Shown: positions 8,598-18,772 of the stretch, piece by piece
How the letters are laid out: every line of letters starts with the position of its first letter
How positions within the stretch are numbered: position 1 is the stretch's first letter
Assembly (NCBI GenBank): GCA_001887945.1
Contig: LDOQ01000176.1
Location: forward strand, 1-64,000
DNA length: 64,000 nt
Source of the DNA: Spraguea lophii
Taxonomy: Eukaryota > Microsporidia > Spragueidae
Direction: 5' to 3'
The notes under the pieces: generated by a model
The model's database searches: none
The model's input: only the letters and a program-made list of their open reading frames with translations
Told to the model about the DNA's origin: nothing
Made by a program: the position numbers and the translations under genes

Positions 8598-11500
8598 ATG
8601 CATATGAATACTCAATCTTCTAAAGATAACAATAATAAAAAATATAATAAAGAAGATATTAATGATATATCTATAGTAGATAATAATAAAGAAGATGATA
8701 AACATAATAACAACAAAGATATATCTACAAACAATAAAAATAACAACAAAGATATATCTACAAACAATAAACATAATAGTAAAGATATATCTATAGTAGA
8801 TAGTAAAGAATATGAAAAAGGTTTTATTATACGTTATATTACAAAGAAATATAATAAAGAAATAGAAATAATAAAAAATAATATTAAAGATCAAATAGAA
8901 TTAGAAAATAAAATAAAAGAAATAGAAGATAGAAAAAATAGAGAAATAGAATTTCATAATAAAAACGATAATAATAATATAAGTGGTAAGTGTGCTAAAA
9001 ATGATAATATTACTAACACTAATACTACTACCAACAATACCACTACTAACAATATTACTAACAACAATATTAATATAAAAGATATATTATTTAAAAATAA
9101 TTATACTCTACCATCATCTGTGATAGATAATCTACATTATGCTGATAATGATATTAATGATTATATTTCAAATATAAAATATTATAAAAAATTATATATG
9201 GAATATTACAAAGATAATTTCTATAACAGTAATATTATTCCTTTGTATGAGGATAATATAAATAATAAAGATAAATGTAATAATAATTATACTAATACCA
9301 CTACTAACAACCATATAAATCATATTGATATTAATAGTAAGCTTAGAATCCCATCATATGTATATTCTCATTTATACTCTTATCAAATATCCTGTATATC
9401 TTTTCTCTATTCGTTATATTTATCTAATGAAGGTGGTATTGTTGCTGATGATATGGGTATAGGTAAAACTATTCAGATAATAGGTTATATTACTGGTTTA
9501 TTTTATTCTGGTATAAGTAATAGTGTTATAATTGTAGTACCTTCTACATTATTAAAACAATGGTATATGGAATTTAAGAGGTTTAGTCCATTTGTAAGAG
9601 TGTTGGTATTGCATAATAGTTATTTTAAAAATAAATATAAATCAGTAGAATCTAGCATAAAGGAAATATTTAAAAATGTAGAATGTACGGAGAGTGAGTA
9701 TAATGAATATTATAATATTATATATAACAATAATAGTGATGGTGATAATAACGGTAGTAATAATGATGATAAGCGTGATAATGGTGGTATCGATGGTAAT
9801 AATAATAACAATCGTATTACTAACCATGGTAATAATCATACTTATACAACCAATCATACTGTCAATACAACCACCCACAGTAAAAATCGTACTACTAAAA
9901 ATAATATAATACCGTATGTTATGCTTATAAGTTATGATTACTTTCTTAAACCTTATATATTTAGAATACGTTTATTTAATTCTGATTTCTTATTTGCTGA
10001 CGAAGCACATAAATTAAAGAACTGTGATACTGCTATTAGTAAAAGAATAAAAAATTATAATGCTAATAATAAAATAATAATTACAGGAACACCATTACAA
10101 AATAGATTAAAAGAATTACATACACTGTTTGATATAGTGTGTCCAGATAAATTAGGAACGTATACAAGGTTTTATGAAGAATTTGAAGCATCGATAACAG
10201 AATCTGTTACAAAGAGAAAACGAAGATGTAACAATGATGAGGATTATAATGATAAAGGTTATAATAGTTATAGTGATAAAGGTTATAATGATGGTAGTAA
10301 TATCACTAACACGTATAATAATAACACTAACAAATATACTACTAATACTAATACTACCACTAATACTACTAATAATAGTAATGATAAAATAATATTATTA
10401 AAAAGTATAATTAATAAAAATATTATACGTAGATCTAAATCTATGTTAGATATAAGAATACTGCCTAATAAACAAGAAAGAATAATATTCTGTAAATTAT
10501 CTACATATCAACAACAATTATATGATAACTGTGTAACAAATATAAATAATAATATAAAAGATAATAGTAATTTTATAGCAGAGATAGATAGATTGAGAAA
10601 AATAGTAAACCATCCATTCATATATCAGAATATAAATATAAAAGAATATTTTAATAAATATAATAATGATAATGAGAAAGATGGTAATGGTAGTAATAAT
10701 GATGATAATAGTTATAATGGGTATAATGGTTATAACGATGATAATAGTAATAATAAAGATAGTAATGATAATCATACCACTAATATCAACCATATTACTA
10801 CTGATATCAACCATTCTACTGATATTAATAACAAAGTATTATTTATCTCTTCTAAATTAAATATTTTATTTTCATTGATAGATTCTCTAGTGAATGATAA
10901 TAAAATACTTATATTCTCTCAATCTCTTAGAATGTTAGATATAATAGAATATATGATAATAAGAATATATGGTAAAGATACATATTTAAGAATAGATGGT
11001 AAAACTAATATAAAAGATAGATCTAAGATATTATCATTATTTAGTAATGATAATAATGATGATAGTGGTGATAGCGGTATAGATAGTAATAATCATAATG
11101 ATATCAAACATACTAAGAATAAAATATTATTACTTACAACAAAAGTAGGTGGCGTAGGTCTTAATATAACAGCTGCTAACACTCTGATTATTTATGATCC
11201 TGATTGGAATCCATCTACAGATAATCAAGCCATGCAAAGAATATATAGAATAGGACAAAATAAAGATGTAAAGATTTATAGATTAATAACAAAAGATACA
11301 ATAGAAGAAATAATATATGAATCACAATTATTTAAACAATTGTTAACAAAGACAGTATTAAAAGATAAAATATATAAATCTATTATCAATAAGCATAATG
11401 ATAATAAGAATGATACTAATAAGAGTGTTAATAGAGATGTAGGTAGTAAGAATGATAGTAATATAACTACTACCAACAATATAACTACAGCTAAGAATAA

Positions 11501-11630
11501 TAAGACTATAGATTTATTATTTATAAAAGATGAAAAGAAATTAAAAGATATGGAATATTATCAAAGTAAGATAAAATTAACAGGTAAAGAATTATTAAGA
11601 TTTATTTATTTAAGAGAAGATATAATATAA
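8598..11630 (+). CDS. SNF2-family DNA-dependent ATPase, Rad26/CSB-like
   Basis: 1010 residues from ATG 8598, chosen because CCC (8592-8594) lies between it and an upstream ATG at 8583. Motifs: ADDMGIGKT (Walker A, about 284-292), VVPSTLLKQW (Ia), ADEAHKLKN (Walker B, about 466), ITGTPLQNRLKEL (III), then GGVGLNITAAN and QAMQRIYRIGQ (V and VI). Details such as KLGTYTRFYEEF and RRSKSMLDIRILPNKQE recall Rad26/ERCC6, which remodels RNA polymerase II stalled at DNA damage for transcription-coupled repair. Other SNF2 groups are less likely. The conserved core is interrupted by at least five Asn/Asp/Thr/Gly-rich inserts of 30-80 residues (for example around 9720-9890, 10230-10380 and 10660-10830). 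Its 3' end faces the ABC1-like gene, 79 bp apart. Confidence 0.85.
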   Translation: MHMNTQSSKDNNNKKYNKEDINDISIVDNNKEDDKHNNNKDISTNNKNNNKDISTNNKHNSKDISIVDSKEYEKGFIIRYITKKYNKEIEIIKNNIKDQIELENKIKEIEDRKNREIEFHNKNDNNNISGKCAKNDNITNTNTTTNNTTTNNITNNNINIKDILFKNNYTLPSSVIDNLHYADNDINDYISNIKYYKKLYMEYYKDNFYNSNIIPLYEDNINNKDKCNNNYTNTTTNNHINHIDINSKLRIPSYVYSHLYSYQISCISFLYSLYLSNEGGIVADDMGIGKTIQIIGYITGLFYSGISNSVIIVVPSTLLKQWYMEFKRFSPFVRVLVLHNSYFKNKYKSVESSIKEIFKNVECTESEYNEYYNIIYNNNSDGDNNGSNNDDKRDNGGIDGNNNNNRITNHGNNHTYTTNHTVNTTTHSKNRTTKNNIIPYVMLISYDYFLKPYIFRIRLFNSDFLFADEAHKLKNCDTAISKRIKNYNANNKIIITGTPLQNRLKELHTLFDIVCPDKLGTYTRFYEEFEASITESVTKRKRRCNNDEDYNDKGYNSYSDKGYNDGSNITNTYNNNTNKYTTNTNTTTNTTNNSNDKIILLKSIINKNIIRRSKSMLDIRILPNKQERIIFCKLSTYQQQLYDNCVTNINNNIKDNSNFIAEIDRLRKIVNHPFIYQNINIKEYFNKYNNDNEKDGNGSNNDDNSYNGYNGYNDDNSNNKDSNDNHTTNINHITTDINHSTDINNKVLFISSKLNILFSLIDSLVNDNKILIFSQSLRMLDIIEYMIIRIYGKDTYLRIDGKTNIKDRSKILSLFSNDNNDDSGDSGIDSNNHNDIKHTKNKILLLTTKVGGVGLNITAANTLIIYDPDWNPSTDNQAMQRIYRIGQNKDVKIYRLITKDTIEEIIYESQLFKQLLTKTVLKDKIYKSIINKHNDNKNDTNKSVNRDVGSKNDSNITTTNNITTAKNNKTIDLLFIKDEKKLKDMEYYQSKIKLTGKELLRFIYLREDII

Positions 11631-11709
11631 GTAATAGTAATAAGATTATAGGTGATGATAATATCAATATAAGATTATAAGTAATATTATGGATATATCA
11701 TATAGTTAT

Positions 11710-13929
11710 TTAGAAATATCTAAATAATATATTTTTATTTCTTAATTCTTTAAGAAGGAAGGATAATGGTGCTTCTTTATATAATGCTTTTAAAATAATA
11801 TTACTTCTATTATTCTCAGTATTATTGTTAGTATTATTAGTATTACTATCATCTATAATATTGTTAGTATTATCATTTATATATTTATCTATACATATTA
11901 TACTAGAGAATATAGAATTATAAATATAATCTATTTTTACATTATATTTATTTAATATATTTATAAATTCTATTATATTTTTTATATTTAAAATATTATT
12001 ATCAGTAGTAGTTATATTATTACGAGGGTTAGTATGGGTTATACTGTTATTAATATGATTAGTATGATTGTTAGTAGTAGTATTAACAGTAATACTATTA
12101 TCATTCTCTCCATCACACTTATTTCTCGTATTACCATTTCTATCATCTCTATCTCTATTATATATTATATTGTATATATAATTATTTATTTCTTTATTAA
12201 ATCCTTCTTTATCTATTATTCTATTTCTATTATCTTCTAATCTTTCTATTAAAAGATTACCTATATCATTTCTTCTATGTATTATATATTTTATAAGATC
12301 TAATAGATTATAATATTTTTCTATAGATAATATTTTAACTAATCCATAATCATATAATATAGGTATACTATTATTCATATTGTTAGTAGTATTGTTAGTG
12401 ATATGATTATGGTTGTTAGTATGATTGTTATCTATCTCTATACCATCTCCATCATCATCATTATATTTATAATAATTATTATTATAAATATAATTACCTG
12501 GATGTAAATCTATATGTATAAATCTATTACTTACCATTCTTATTATACTGCTATATACATTTATTCTATTATCTATATTCTTATCTATTTTATTGTTATT
12601 TATATTATTATGTATATTACTATTATCTACATATTCTTCTATAAGTATATTTCTTGTAGCATATATAGGTTTAGGTATCTTTATATTATTAATATTATTT
12701 ATTATTCGTATTATATTATTATTGATATAAGTAGTAATATTATTACTATTATTATTGTTGTAAGTAATATTATATATATTATAATTTATATTATATGTAT
12801 TATCTTTTATAATCTCTATTGTATTATTATTATCACATTTAACATACTTATTACTATTATTATCATTATTATACTTAACATATTTATCACTCTCCCTACA
12901 CTTATAATTATTATCACTACCATTATAATATTTATCATTATTAAAATATTCTTTGATACTCTCTAATATATCTATCTGATTTAATTTTCTAAATAATAAT
13001 ATATTCTTATATTCATTTCTTAGATCTAATTGATTGTATATATCCATAGACATATCTTTTATGAATGGTATTATATTCAGATTATTCAAGAATATATAAT
13101 TATTTGTTATATATTTTAATATTTTCATGTCTAATTCTATTTCTTTTAATATTTTTGGATGTATTATTTTTACGGCTATATCTATTATTTTATTATTTGA
13201 TAAATATTTCCATTTGTATATTTGTGCTATACTTCCACTGAATAATGGATTATTTGATGTTATGATAATTCTATCTTTATTTTTATTATTATTTAATGTA
13301 GTGTATTTAGTAGTTTCTGTAGTAGTTTTTGTATTTACGTTGGTATGGTTTATATTTGTATCGTACATAATAGATCCAGTATTCATATCATTATAATTTA
13401 TATTTGTATCACTATATGTTACATCTATTTTATCTTCTATCTCTTGAAGTAATTTTATTGTTTCTTTAAATGTATGTGTTTTCAATTGATTTTGTAATTC
13501 CTCTAAATTATATTTATCATAGATAGATAAATACTGTCCTAATTTTATTAACAAATATCCATTATTAGAAAATACGTGTTTCAATAATTTATTAGTAAAG
13601 TAATTAAATGTATTATTATTTTTTGTAATTATATCTTTTATAATTATATTTTTTGTGTTTGTCATTACATTATATTTACTTCTAATTCTATTTATTGTAT
13701 TAAATTTACTTTTAAATACATTTATTGTGTTGATTGTTAAATTTATTGTTTTATCTGTTATTTTACATATACAATACGGTAGAATATATAAGAGTAATTT
13801 AGATCTTTTTACTGTATGAAGATATATTTCTAATTTGGTAGATTTTTTTGTTTTTATTTCTTTATATGTGGTATAATATGGTTTTGATTGGGTAAAGAAT
13901 ATGGTATTGTGGTGAAATGGGTTGAACAT
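11710..13929 (-). CDS. ABC1/COQ8/ADCK-family atypical kinase with Asn-rich inserts
   Basis: 739 residues from ATG 13929 (AACCCAATG); an upstream in-frame ATG at 13965 precedes the CCC. Family hallmarks: IKLGQYLS (the KxGQ motif, about 126), GSIAQIYKW (counterpart of the A-rich loop), IAVKIIHP with the ATP lysine, LRNEYKNILLFRKL (helix C glutamate), IHIDLHPGN (catalytic loop, about 470) and LYDYGLV in place of DFG (about 528). ABC1 kinases act in mitochondria, where COQ8 supports ubiquinone synthesis. Microsporidia have only mitosomes and are thought to lack a respiratory chain, so another lipid-linked role is likely. The basic, Thr/Tyr/Lys-rich N-terminus could be a mitosomal presequence (inference). 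Long Asn-rich insertions separate the motifs. Confidence 0.85.
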   Translation of the reverse strand: MFNPFHHNTIFFTQSKPYYTTYKEIKTKKSTKLEIYLHTVKRSKLLLYILPYCICKITDKTINLTINTINVFKSKFNTINRIRSKYNVMTNTKNIIIKDIITKNNNTFNYFTNKLLKHVFSNNGYLLIKLGQYLSIYDKYNLEELQNQLKTHTFKETIKLLQEIEDKIDVTYSDTNINYNDMNTGSIMYDTNINHTNVNTKTTTETTKYTTLNNNKNKDRIIITSNNPLFSGSIAQIYKWKYLSNNKIIDIAVKIIHPKILKEIELDMKILKYITNNYIFLNNLNIIPFIKDMSMDIYNQLDLRNEYKNILLFRKLNQIDILESIKEYFNNDKYYNGSDNNYKCRESDKYVKYNNDNNSNKYVKCDNNNTIEIIKDNTYNINYNIYNITYNNNNSNNITTYINNNIIRIINNINNIKIPKPIYATRNILIEEYVDNSNIHNNINNNKIDKNIDNRINVYSSIIRMVSNRFIHIDLHPGNYIYNNNYYKYNDDDGDGIEIDNNHTNNHNHITNNTTNNMNNSIPILYDYGLVKILSIEKYYNLLDLIKYIIHRRNDIGNLLIERLEDNRNRIIDKEGFNKEINNYIYNIIYNRDRDDRNGNTRNKCDGENDNSITVNTTTNNHTNHINNSITHTNPRNNITTTDNNILNIKNIIEFINILNKYNVKIDYIYNSIFSSIICIDKYINDNTNNIIDDSNTNNTNNNTENNRSNIILKALYKEAPLSFLLKELRNKNILFRYF

Positions 13930-15334
13930 TGGGTTGTAGATATATTTTATTTTGTGCATAAACAAGTAATTTATTTTATAGAATAGAGAAGTAAATTATT
14001 TTATAGAAAGATGATAAAGAATTAGCTAAGCGATAGAAAATATAGTAATTGTTTAAAAATAAGGTAACTAGTTTAAAAATAGGTTGACTATAAGGTTTAT
14101 ATTTTTATTTATAGGTAAATATTCTTTTTATTTTATAAATTTATTTATAATACTTTAATTGGTATTATTATTTGTTGATAATATTATTACACACAAGTAT
14201 ATGTTATTAATTTATTAACTAATAATCGATCTATGATGTATTATATATTAATATACGTAATAATTGGTTGTTTAAAACAATTGATAATAATATACCAACT
14301 GATTTCTTTATATATGTATTAATCTCATTTTACCTTATGCTCCAGAATGTTAGGATTTTGTGTATGGTCTGTTAAACCTACTGTATAATTGATTTATCAA
14401 GATTATAATCAAATCTTTATTCTTTTATCACAGTATATATACATTATTAACAGTAGATATATCTTTATAACAATGTATGTATATTATTAATAGATATCTA
14501 ATGTATAATTGTTATATTAGGGTCAGTGATAATAAGTTTGTTATATAATCCATTTAAGGATATATTATAAAAAATTATATTTTATTAATCTATTTGATGT
14601 AGAATAATGATATTTTTATATTTCATTTGTATAAAACTGTATTATATCAGTTATAATACGATAAAATAGTATAGATTTATATTTTATTTATAATTGTATA
14701 ACTTTGAATATTTTACTATATATTTTAAATCATGTGTATTTATTATAAAACAGTGATATACTATTTAACAGTAATCATCATAAATATTATTTATAAACTA
14801 GAACATATAATTTTAAATATATATCAAAATATTTTATATTATACAATTAAAGATAATCAATTATATTTTAATAGTATATTCTATATATTATATTATAATA
14901 ATATTTATAAATATTACTATTACGACTGAATAGAAATATTACAATTGATATAATACAATTTTGTATAAATAAAATATACGTATTTATATTTATGAATGCT
15001 TATAAAGATATTAAATTATAAATATGAAAATAATCATATTCTATAATTGTTATAATAATATTTATATTTATAAATAAAATAATAATTAAGATATTGGTTA
15101 TTTCCTACTCATTATCAATGATAGTTAAAACATAGATTTTTAACATTTTATAATTTAAAAATATGATTCTATATATAAATGATATAAATGATATCAAATA
15201 TATATTTGTATTGAATGAAATATGCTTATCATTAAATTGTATACTCCTTTTTTGTTCGATTGCTATTTATTTTGATCATAGTGTTTAATTGGTACATTTA
15301 TTCTTTTTTAAAATTTAGTTCGTCTTTTTCTTCA
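13930..15334. other. AT-rich intergenic region with SINE fragment
   Basis: 1.4 kb. Apart from the repeat fragment at 14295-14398 I find only A/T-rich sequence. A 65-codon frame at 14732-14929 is Tyr/Ile-dominated and looks like a chance product of composition. Confidence 0.6.
14295..14398 (-). repeat. Fragment of the SINE-like repeat (copy E)
   Basis: ACCAACTGATTTC, TGTATTAATCTCATTTTACC and GAATGTTAGGATTTTGTGT match the mid-body of the four longer copies. The tRNA-like head and the far end are missing, so this is a truncated or decayed copy. Confidence 0.6.
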
Positions 15335-16723
15335 ATGGGAAATATACAAAGTAAGAGTAAAAAATATATAATAGCAAAAGGAAATTGTTCGGCGCCGGAA
15401 ATATTACGGTTATTGTCTCTTGATGATCATTTATTTCCATATGAGAAAATTCAAGTGCAAGCACATACAAAAATGAAGTTGGTGAAAGATTTGTGTGAGT
15501 TTAATAATTATATGGTGGAAAATATAAAAAAATATTCAGTTAAGAATAAGTATGACGAGAAAGTTAATGAGAGTGGATATAAAACATTCACGAACAATGA
15601 TATTAATGTTGAAAAACGAGGTGGTAATAAGAATGACATAGCAAATTCAGAGCTTGTAAATATTGTGCAAGAATCTTTATCACCACGTACTTTCCCACTT
15701 TCATCAACTGAATTAAGAATTATTAGTTCTTTATTGGAACCAGAAACCAGATTAAATGTTTTATTACACGAATCTAAAGCATTACGTAATATATATTCTG
15801 ATATTGCTATAAATCATTCAGAATTATATCTTTGTAGACAATTTATCATTGAGGTAAATTCAAATATTATGTTTTTCAAAAAATTAAAAATTGTACAACT
15901 ATGTTGCAATTATTTAAGTGAAATACCAAAAGAAATAGGTGAATTGGAAAATCTCAATATATTAATTCTTAGTAGAAATAGAATAAAAAAATTGCCTAGA
16001 GAAATAGGAAAATTGTACAAATTAAAAGAACTTAGTATTAAAGAGAATTATCTTAAAAGTTTGCCATTAGAAATAACATCTTTGAAAAAATTAGAAATTT
16101 TAAATATAGATAGCAATAAATTTACTAGTTTACCAACGTATATAGGAAAATTAGGAAATTTAAAACAATTGAGTGTAAATGATAATCCAATACAAGATAT
16201 TCCGATAGAAATAATAAATCTAATAGAATTACAAGAGTTAAATGCAGAATGTTGTAATTTCAATTTAAAAAAATACCAAATGAAAAATAATATTTCACCT
16301 ATTCTCAAACATTCTGCAAATCAGTTAAAAGAGATATGTTGCAGAAAAATCATATTTGATAACATTTTGATACCCAAAACTTTACTTAATTCAACAAAAA
16401 AATTTATGAAATCAGTAAAAGAATGTTCATTTTGTAAAGGCCCGTATTTTACTGGTTATAAAACAATAGTGCCTATGCATGTACACAATCAAGATATGCC
16501 AGTAAGTTATAGAATGTGTAAATATCATTTTAATTCAACTGAAAGTAGAAAAGAAAAATTGATGTGGATAAATGAACCAACAACACCGTATAAAAGAATC
16601 AATGCCGGAAAAAAAGATATAGGCGTAATGTTTAATAAATATGAATATGACTTATTTGAACAATTACAATCAAATGAAAAATATATAGAACCTGGCAATT
16701 TAGCTTTTGAAGATTTTGAATAA
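15335..16723 (+). CDS. Leucine-rich-repeat protein, probably N-myristoylated
   Basis: 462 residues from ATG 15335. A longer frame starts at 15260, but the inner start gives MGNIQSKSKK, a textbook N-myristoylation signal (Gly2, Ser6, then lysines), which argues for it. Residues about 184-305 hold five or six leucine-rich repeats of the 23-residue type (LSEIPKEIGELENLNILILS, IKKLPREIGKLYKLKELSI, and so on). After the repeats comes a cysteine/histidine module, CSFCKGPYF near residue 363 and CKYHF near 393, that may bind zinc; a similar LRR-plus-CxxCxGP tail exists in some fungal LRR proteins. Likely a membrane-anchored scaffold; no specific orthologue is assigned. Confidence 0.78.
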   Translation: MGNIQSKSKKYIIAKGNCSAPEILRLLSLDDHLFPYEKIQVQAHTKMKLVKDLCEFNNYMVENIKKYSVKNKYDEKVNESGYKTFTNNDINVEKRGGNKNDIANSELVNIVQESLSPRTFPLSSTELRIISSLLEPETRLNVLLHESKALRNIYSDIAINHSELYLCRQFIIEVNSNIMFFKKLKIVQLCCNYLSEIPKEIGELENLNILILSRNRIKKLPREIGKLYKLKELSIKENYLKSLPLEITSLKKLEILNIDSNKFTSLPTYIGKLGNLKQLSVNDNPIQDIPIEIINLIELQELNAECCNFNLKKYQMKNNISPILKHSANQLKEICCRKIIFDNILIPKTLLNSTKKFMKSVKECSFCKGPYFTGYKTIVPMHVHNQDMPVSYRMCKYHFNSTESRKEKLMWINEPTTPYKRINAGKKDIGVMFNKYEYDLFEQLQSNEKYIEPGNLAFEDFE

Positions 16724-16935
16724 AATTTTTATTAAAATATTCGTGGATCTCTTTTCAAAAAAATATTTATTCTGATAACACAAGAATTTAAATTATTTTT
16801 GTTATGAAATATTCTTAGTATTTTATATAATTGATACTTTTTGAAATAGACAAATATATTGATTGGATCTGAAATTCATGTTAATGTAATTTTATCACTT
16901 TTAATTTATATTTTTTATATTTTCCTCCCATATAC

Positions 16936-18069
16936 ATGTGTACATTTGATTCTATTGGAAAACTTGTTCCACAAAAAGATACATTATTTTTATTACGTAA
17001 AATATACGACATAATTCAGAAAAAACGTACTGGTGATAATTTCCCAGGTATGCATCCAGTAACATTTCACAGATATCACTTTCCATTGTTATTGAAGGAA
17101 GATTTTTTGGTATGCGAAAAGAGTGATGGATTAAGGTTACAATTGTTTGTTGTAAACATAAAAGATGTAACACATTTGTTCTTCTACGATAGAAAACTTG
17201 CATTTTATAAAATACCATTTAATTGTAAAATACCCGAAGATTATTTATTTGATGTAGAATTTCTTGTAGAAAATGACAATGTACATTTTTTAGTCTTTGA
17301 TACATTGGTATTTAAGAACAAACAAATTTTCAAAGCTAACCTGCTAGAAAGATTAACTATGGCACAATCTTTTGTAAAATTGTTACAAAATATAAACTTC
17401 CCAATTAAAACTACTATAAAAAGAATGTATAAATCATATGGTATAGTTGATGCGTATAAAAATAATACACAATCAGTAGAAACAGATGGATTAATCTTTA
17501 CACCAATAAATGAACCATATTCATTAGGATCATCTAAAAAGCTTTTGAAATGGAAGCCTCCACATTTAAATACCATAGATTTTCTTATAAAGAATACACA
17601 CGTAAAGAATATCTATAAATTATATTGTTATACAAAAGAAGGAAAAGAAGTATTCTTTGATTATTTTATTGATATAAATGAAGCTGAACAGAGTAATAAC
17701 GATTATGGAAAAGATTCTAAATCCAATACCAATGAAAATATATCAGAGAAAGGTAAAAGAAAATTAGAGGAAGAAAGTCCAAAAAAACAAATAAAAATAG
17801 AAGAAAATAAAGATTATGATAATAAAATAGGAGAATTCACTTTTGATAAAGAAAAACACACAGTAGATATTACGGATGGATCGATAATAAAAGGTTGTTG
17901 GGCTTTATACAAAATTAGAGAAGATAAAAAAAGACCTAACCCTATCAGAATAGTAGTAAATATATTAGAATCCATGGAAGATGAAGTAGAATATAATGAT
18001 TTTTTATGTTATGTAAAAGATATAAGAAATAATTGGAAAGAAAGGGAAAAGGTTGCTAATAAAAAATAA
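16936..18069 (+). CDS. CEG1: mRNA capping enzyme, guanylyltransferase subunit (Ceg1-like)
   Basis: 377 residues; CCC lies 9 bp upstream of the ATG (CCTCCCATATACATG). The nucleotidyltransferase motifs are in order: EKSDGLRLQL with K62 the GMP-accepting lysine (motif I), FDVEFLVEN (III), ETDGLIFTP (IIIa/IV) and LLKWKPP (V). A basic, low-complexity insert near 250-295 precedes the OB-fold part. It transfers GMP to the 5' diphosphate end of nascent mRNA in the nucleus. As in fungi the triphosphatase must be a separate protein. Its 3' end faces an orphan gene, 32 bp apart. Confidence 0.93.
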   Translation: MCTFDSIGKLVPQKDTLFLLRKIYDIIQKKRTGDNFPGMHPVTFHRYHFPLLLKEDFLVCEKSDGLRLQLFVVNIKDVTHLFFYDRKLAFYKIPFNCKIPEDYLFDVEFLVENDNVHFLVFDTLVFKNKQIFKANLLERLTMAQSFVKLLQNINFPIKTTIKRMYKSYGIVDAYKNNTQSVETDGLIFTPINEPYSLGSSKKLLKWKPPHLNTIDFLIKNTHVKNIYKLYCYTKEGKEVFFDYFIDINEAEQSNNDYGKDSKSNTNENISEKGKRKLEEESPKKQIKIEENKDYDNKIGEFTFDKEKHTVDITDGSIIKGCWALYKIREDKKRPNPIRIVVNILESMEDEVEYNDFLCYVKDIRNNWKEREKVANKK

Positions 18070-18101
18070 AATTATAATAAAAAATCTATAATTTTTAATA
18101 T

Positions 18102-18491
18102 TCATTTTTCATCTCCGATATTCAATTCAGCAAAATTCGCTACTACTTTATTTTTTTTATCGAAAGAGCAGTAAGACATTAAAAAAAGATACAAATTTGT
18201 ATTTTTAGTCTGAGCGTATTTCATTATTAACAATGATTTTTTTTTAGATGTTATATATTCTGCTACACTTTCCAAAATATTATATTTTTTATAGGATATT
18301 AATTTTTCTATGTATTTTACAAGGGAATCTATTGACATACAATTAACTTTTATTTTGTATGCGTTGAGAAGTCTTTCTAGAAGATGTTTAAATCTGGTAG
18401 TTTTATAAATATTTCTTAAAACCTTTTTTTTCATATACACAGCGGTAACATAAAGAATATCTGGTGGTATAAATTCTTTATCTAAATCCAT
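18102..18491 (-). CDS. Small hypothetical protein
   Basis: 129 residues, basic and predicted largely helical, without signal peptide or membrane span. I recognise no domain. A GGG run 15-20 bases upstream of the ATG (GGGAATAAAGC) resembles the GGG-type start signal. Position between the guanylyltransferase and polymerase delta genes and ordinary composition support a real gene. Confidence 0.6.
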   Translation of the reverse strand: MDLDKEFIPPDILYVTAVYMKKKVLRNIYKTTRFKHLLERLLNAYKIKVNCMSIDSLVKYIEKLISYKKYNILESVAEYITSKKKSLLIMKYAQTKNTNLYLFLMSYCSFDKKNKVVANFAELNIGDEK

Positions 18492-18768
18492 AGAAAGATA
18501 GCTTTATTCCCTTTCCTGTTTTAAATATGACTGTTTTTGATTATTGGTAATAAAAGTATACCAGTTAACTTTATTATATTTTTGTGGTGAGATCTATGTC
18601 TTACAAAATTTGATATGTTGATTATATTTTGGACAGGTTATAAATTTATTGGTTTAGTAATATTCTAATCCGAGGTATCCCTTTATAATTGTGTTAATAA
18701 TCAACGTATTTTTTTCATATTTTAACTGATAGAAAAACTTTGTTATTTAAATTTCACTTATTCAATGG

Positions 18769-18771
18769 CCC
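18769..18771 (+). promoter_or_regulatory. CCC start signal of the polymerase delta gene
   Basis: CCCTATG places the start at 18773. The frame extends upstream only to a TTG at 18740. Confidence 0.7.
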
Positions 18772-18772
18772 T

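Noticed and set aside
8583..8894. Long open frames on the strand opposite the SNF2, ABC1 and helical-repeat genes
   Set aside because: They mirror Asn/Asp-rich tracts (AAT read backwards gives ATT, Ile) and have no domain or start signal.
14732..14929. 65-codon ORF in the intergenic region
   Set aside because: Nearly all Tyr, Ile, Asn and Lys, no start signal, and expected by chance in such AT-rich DNA.
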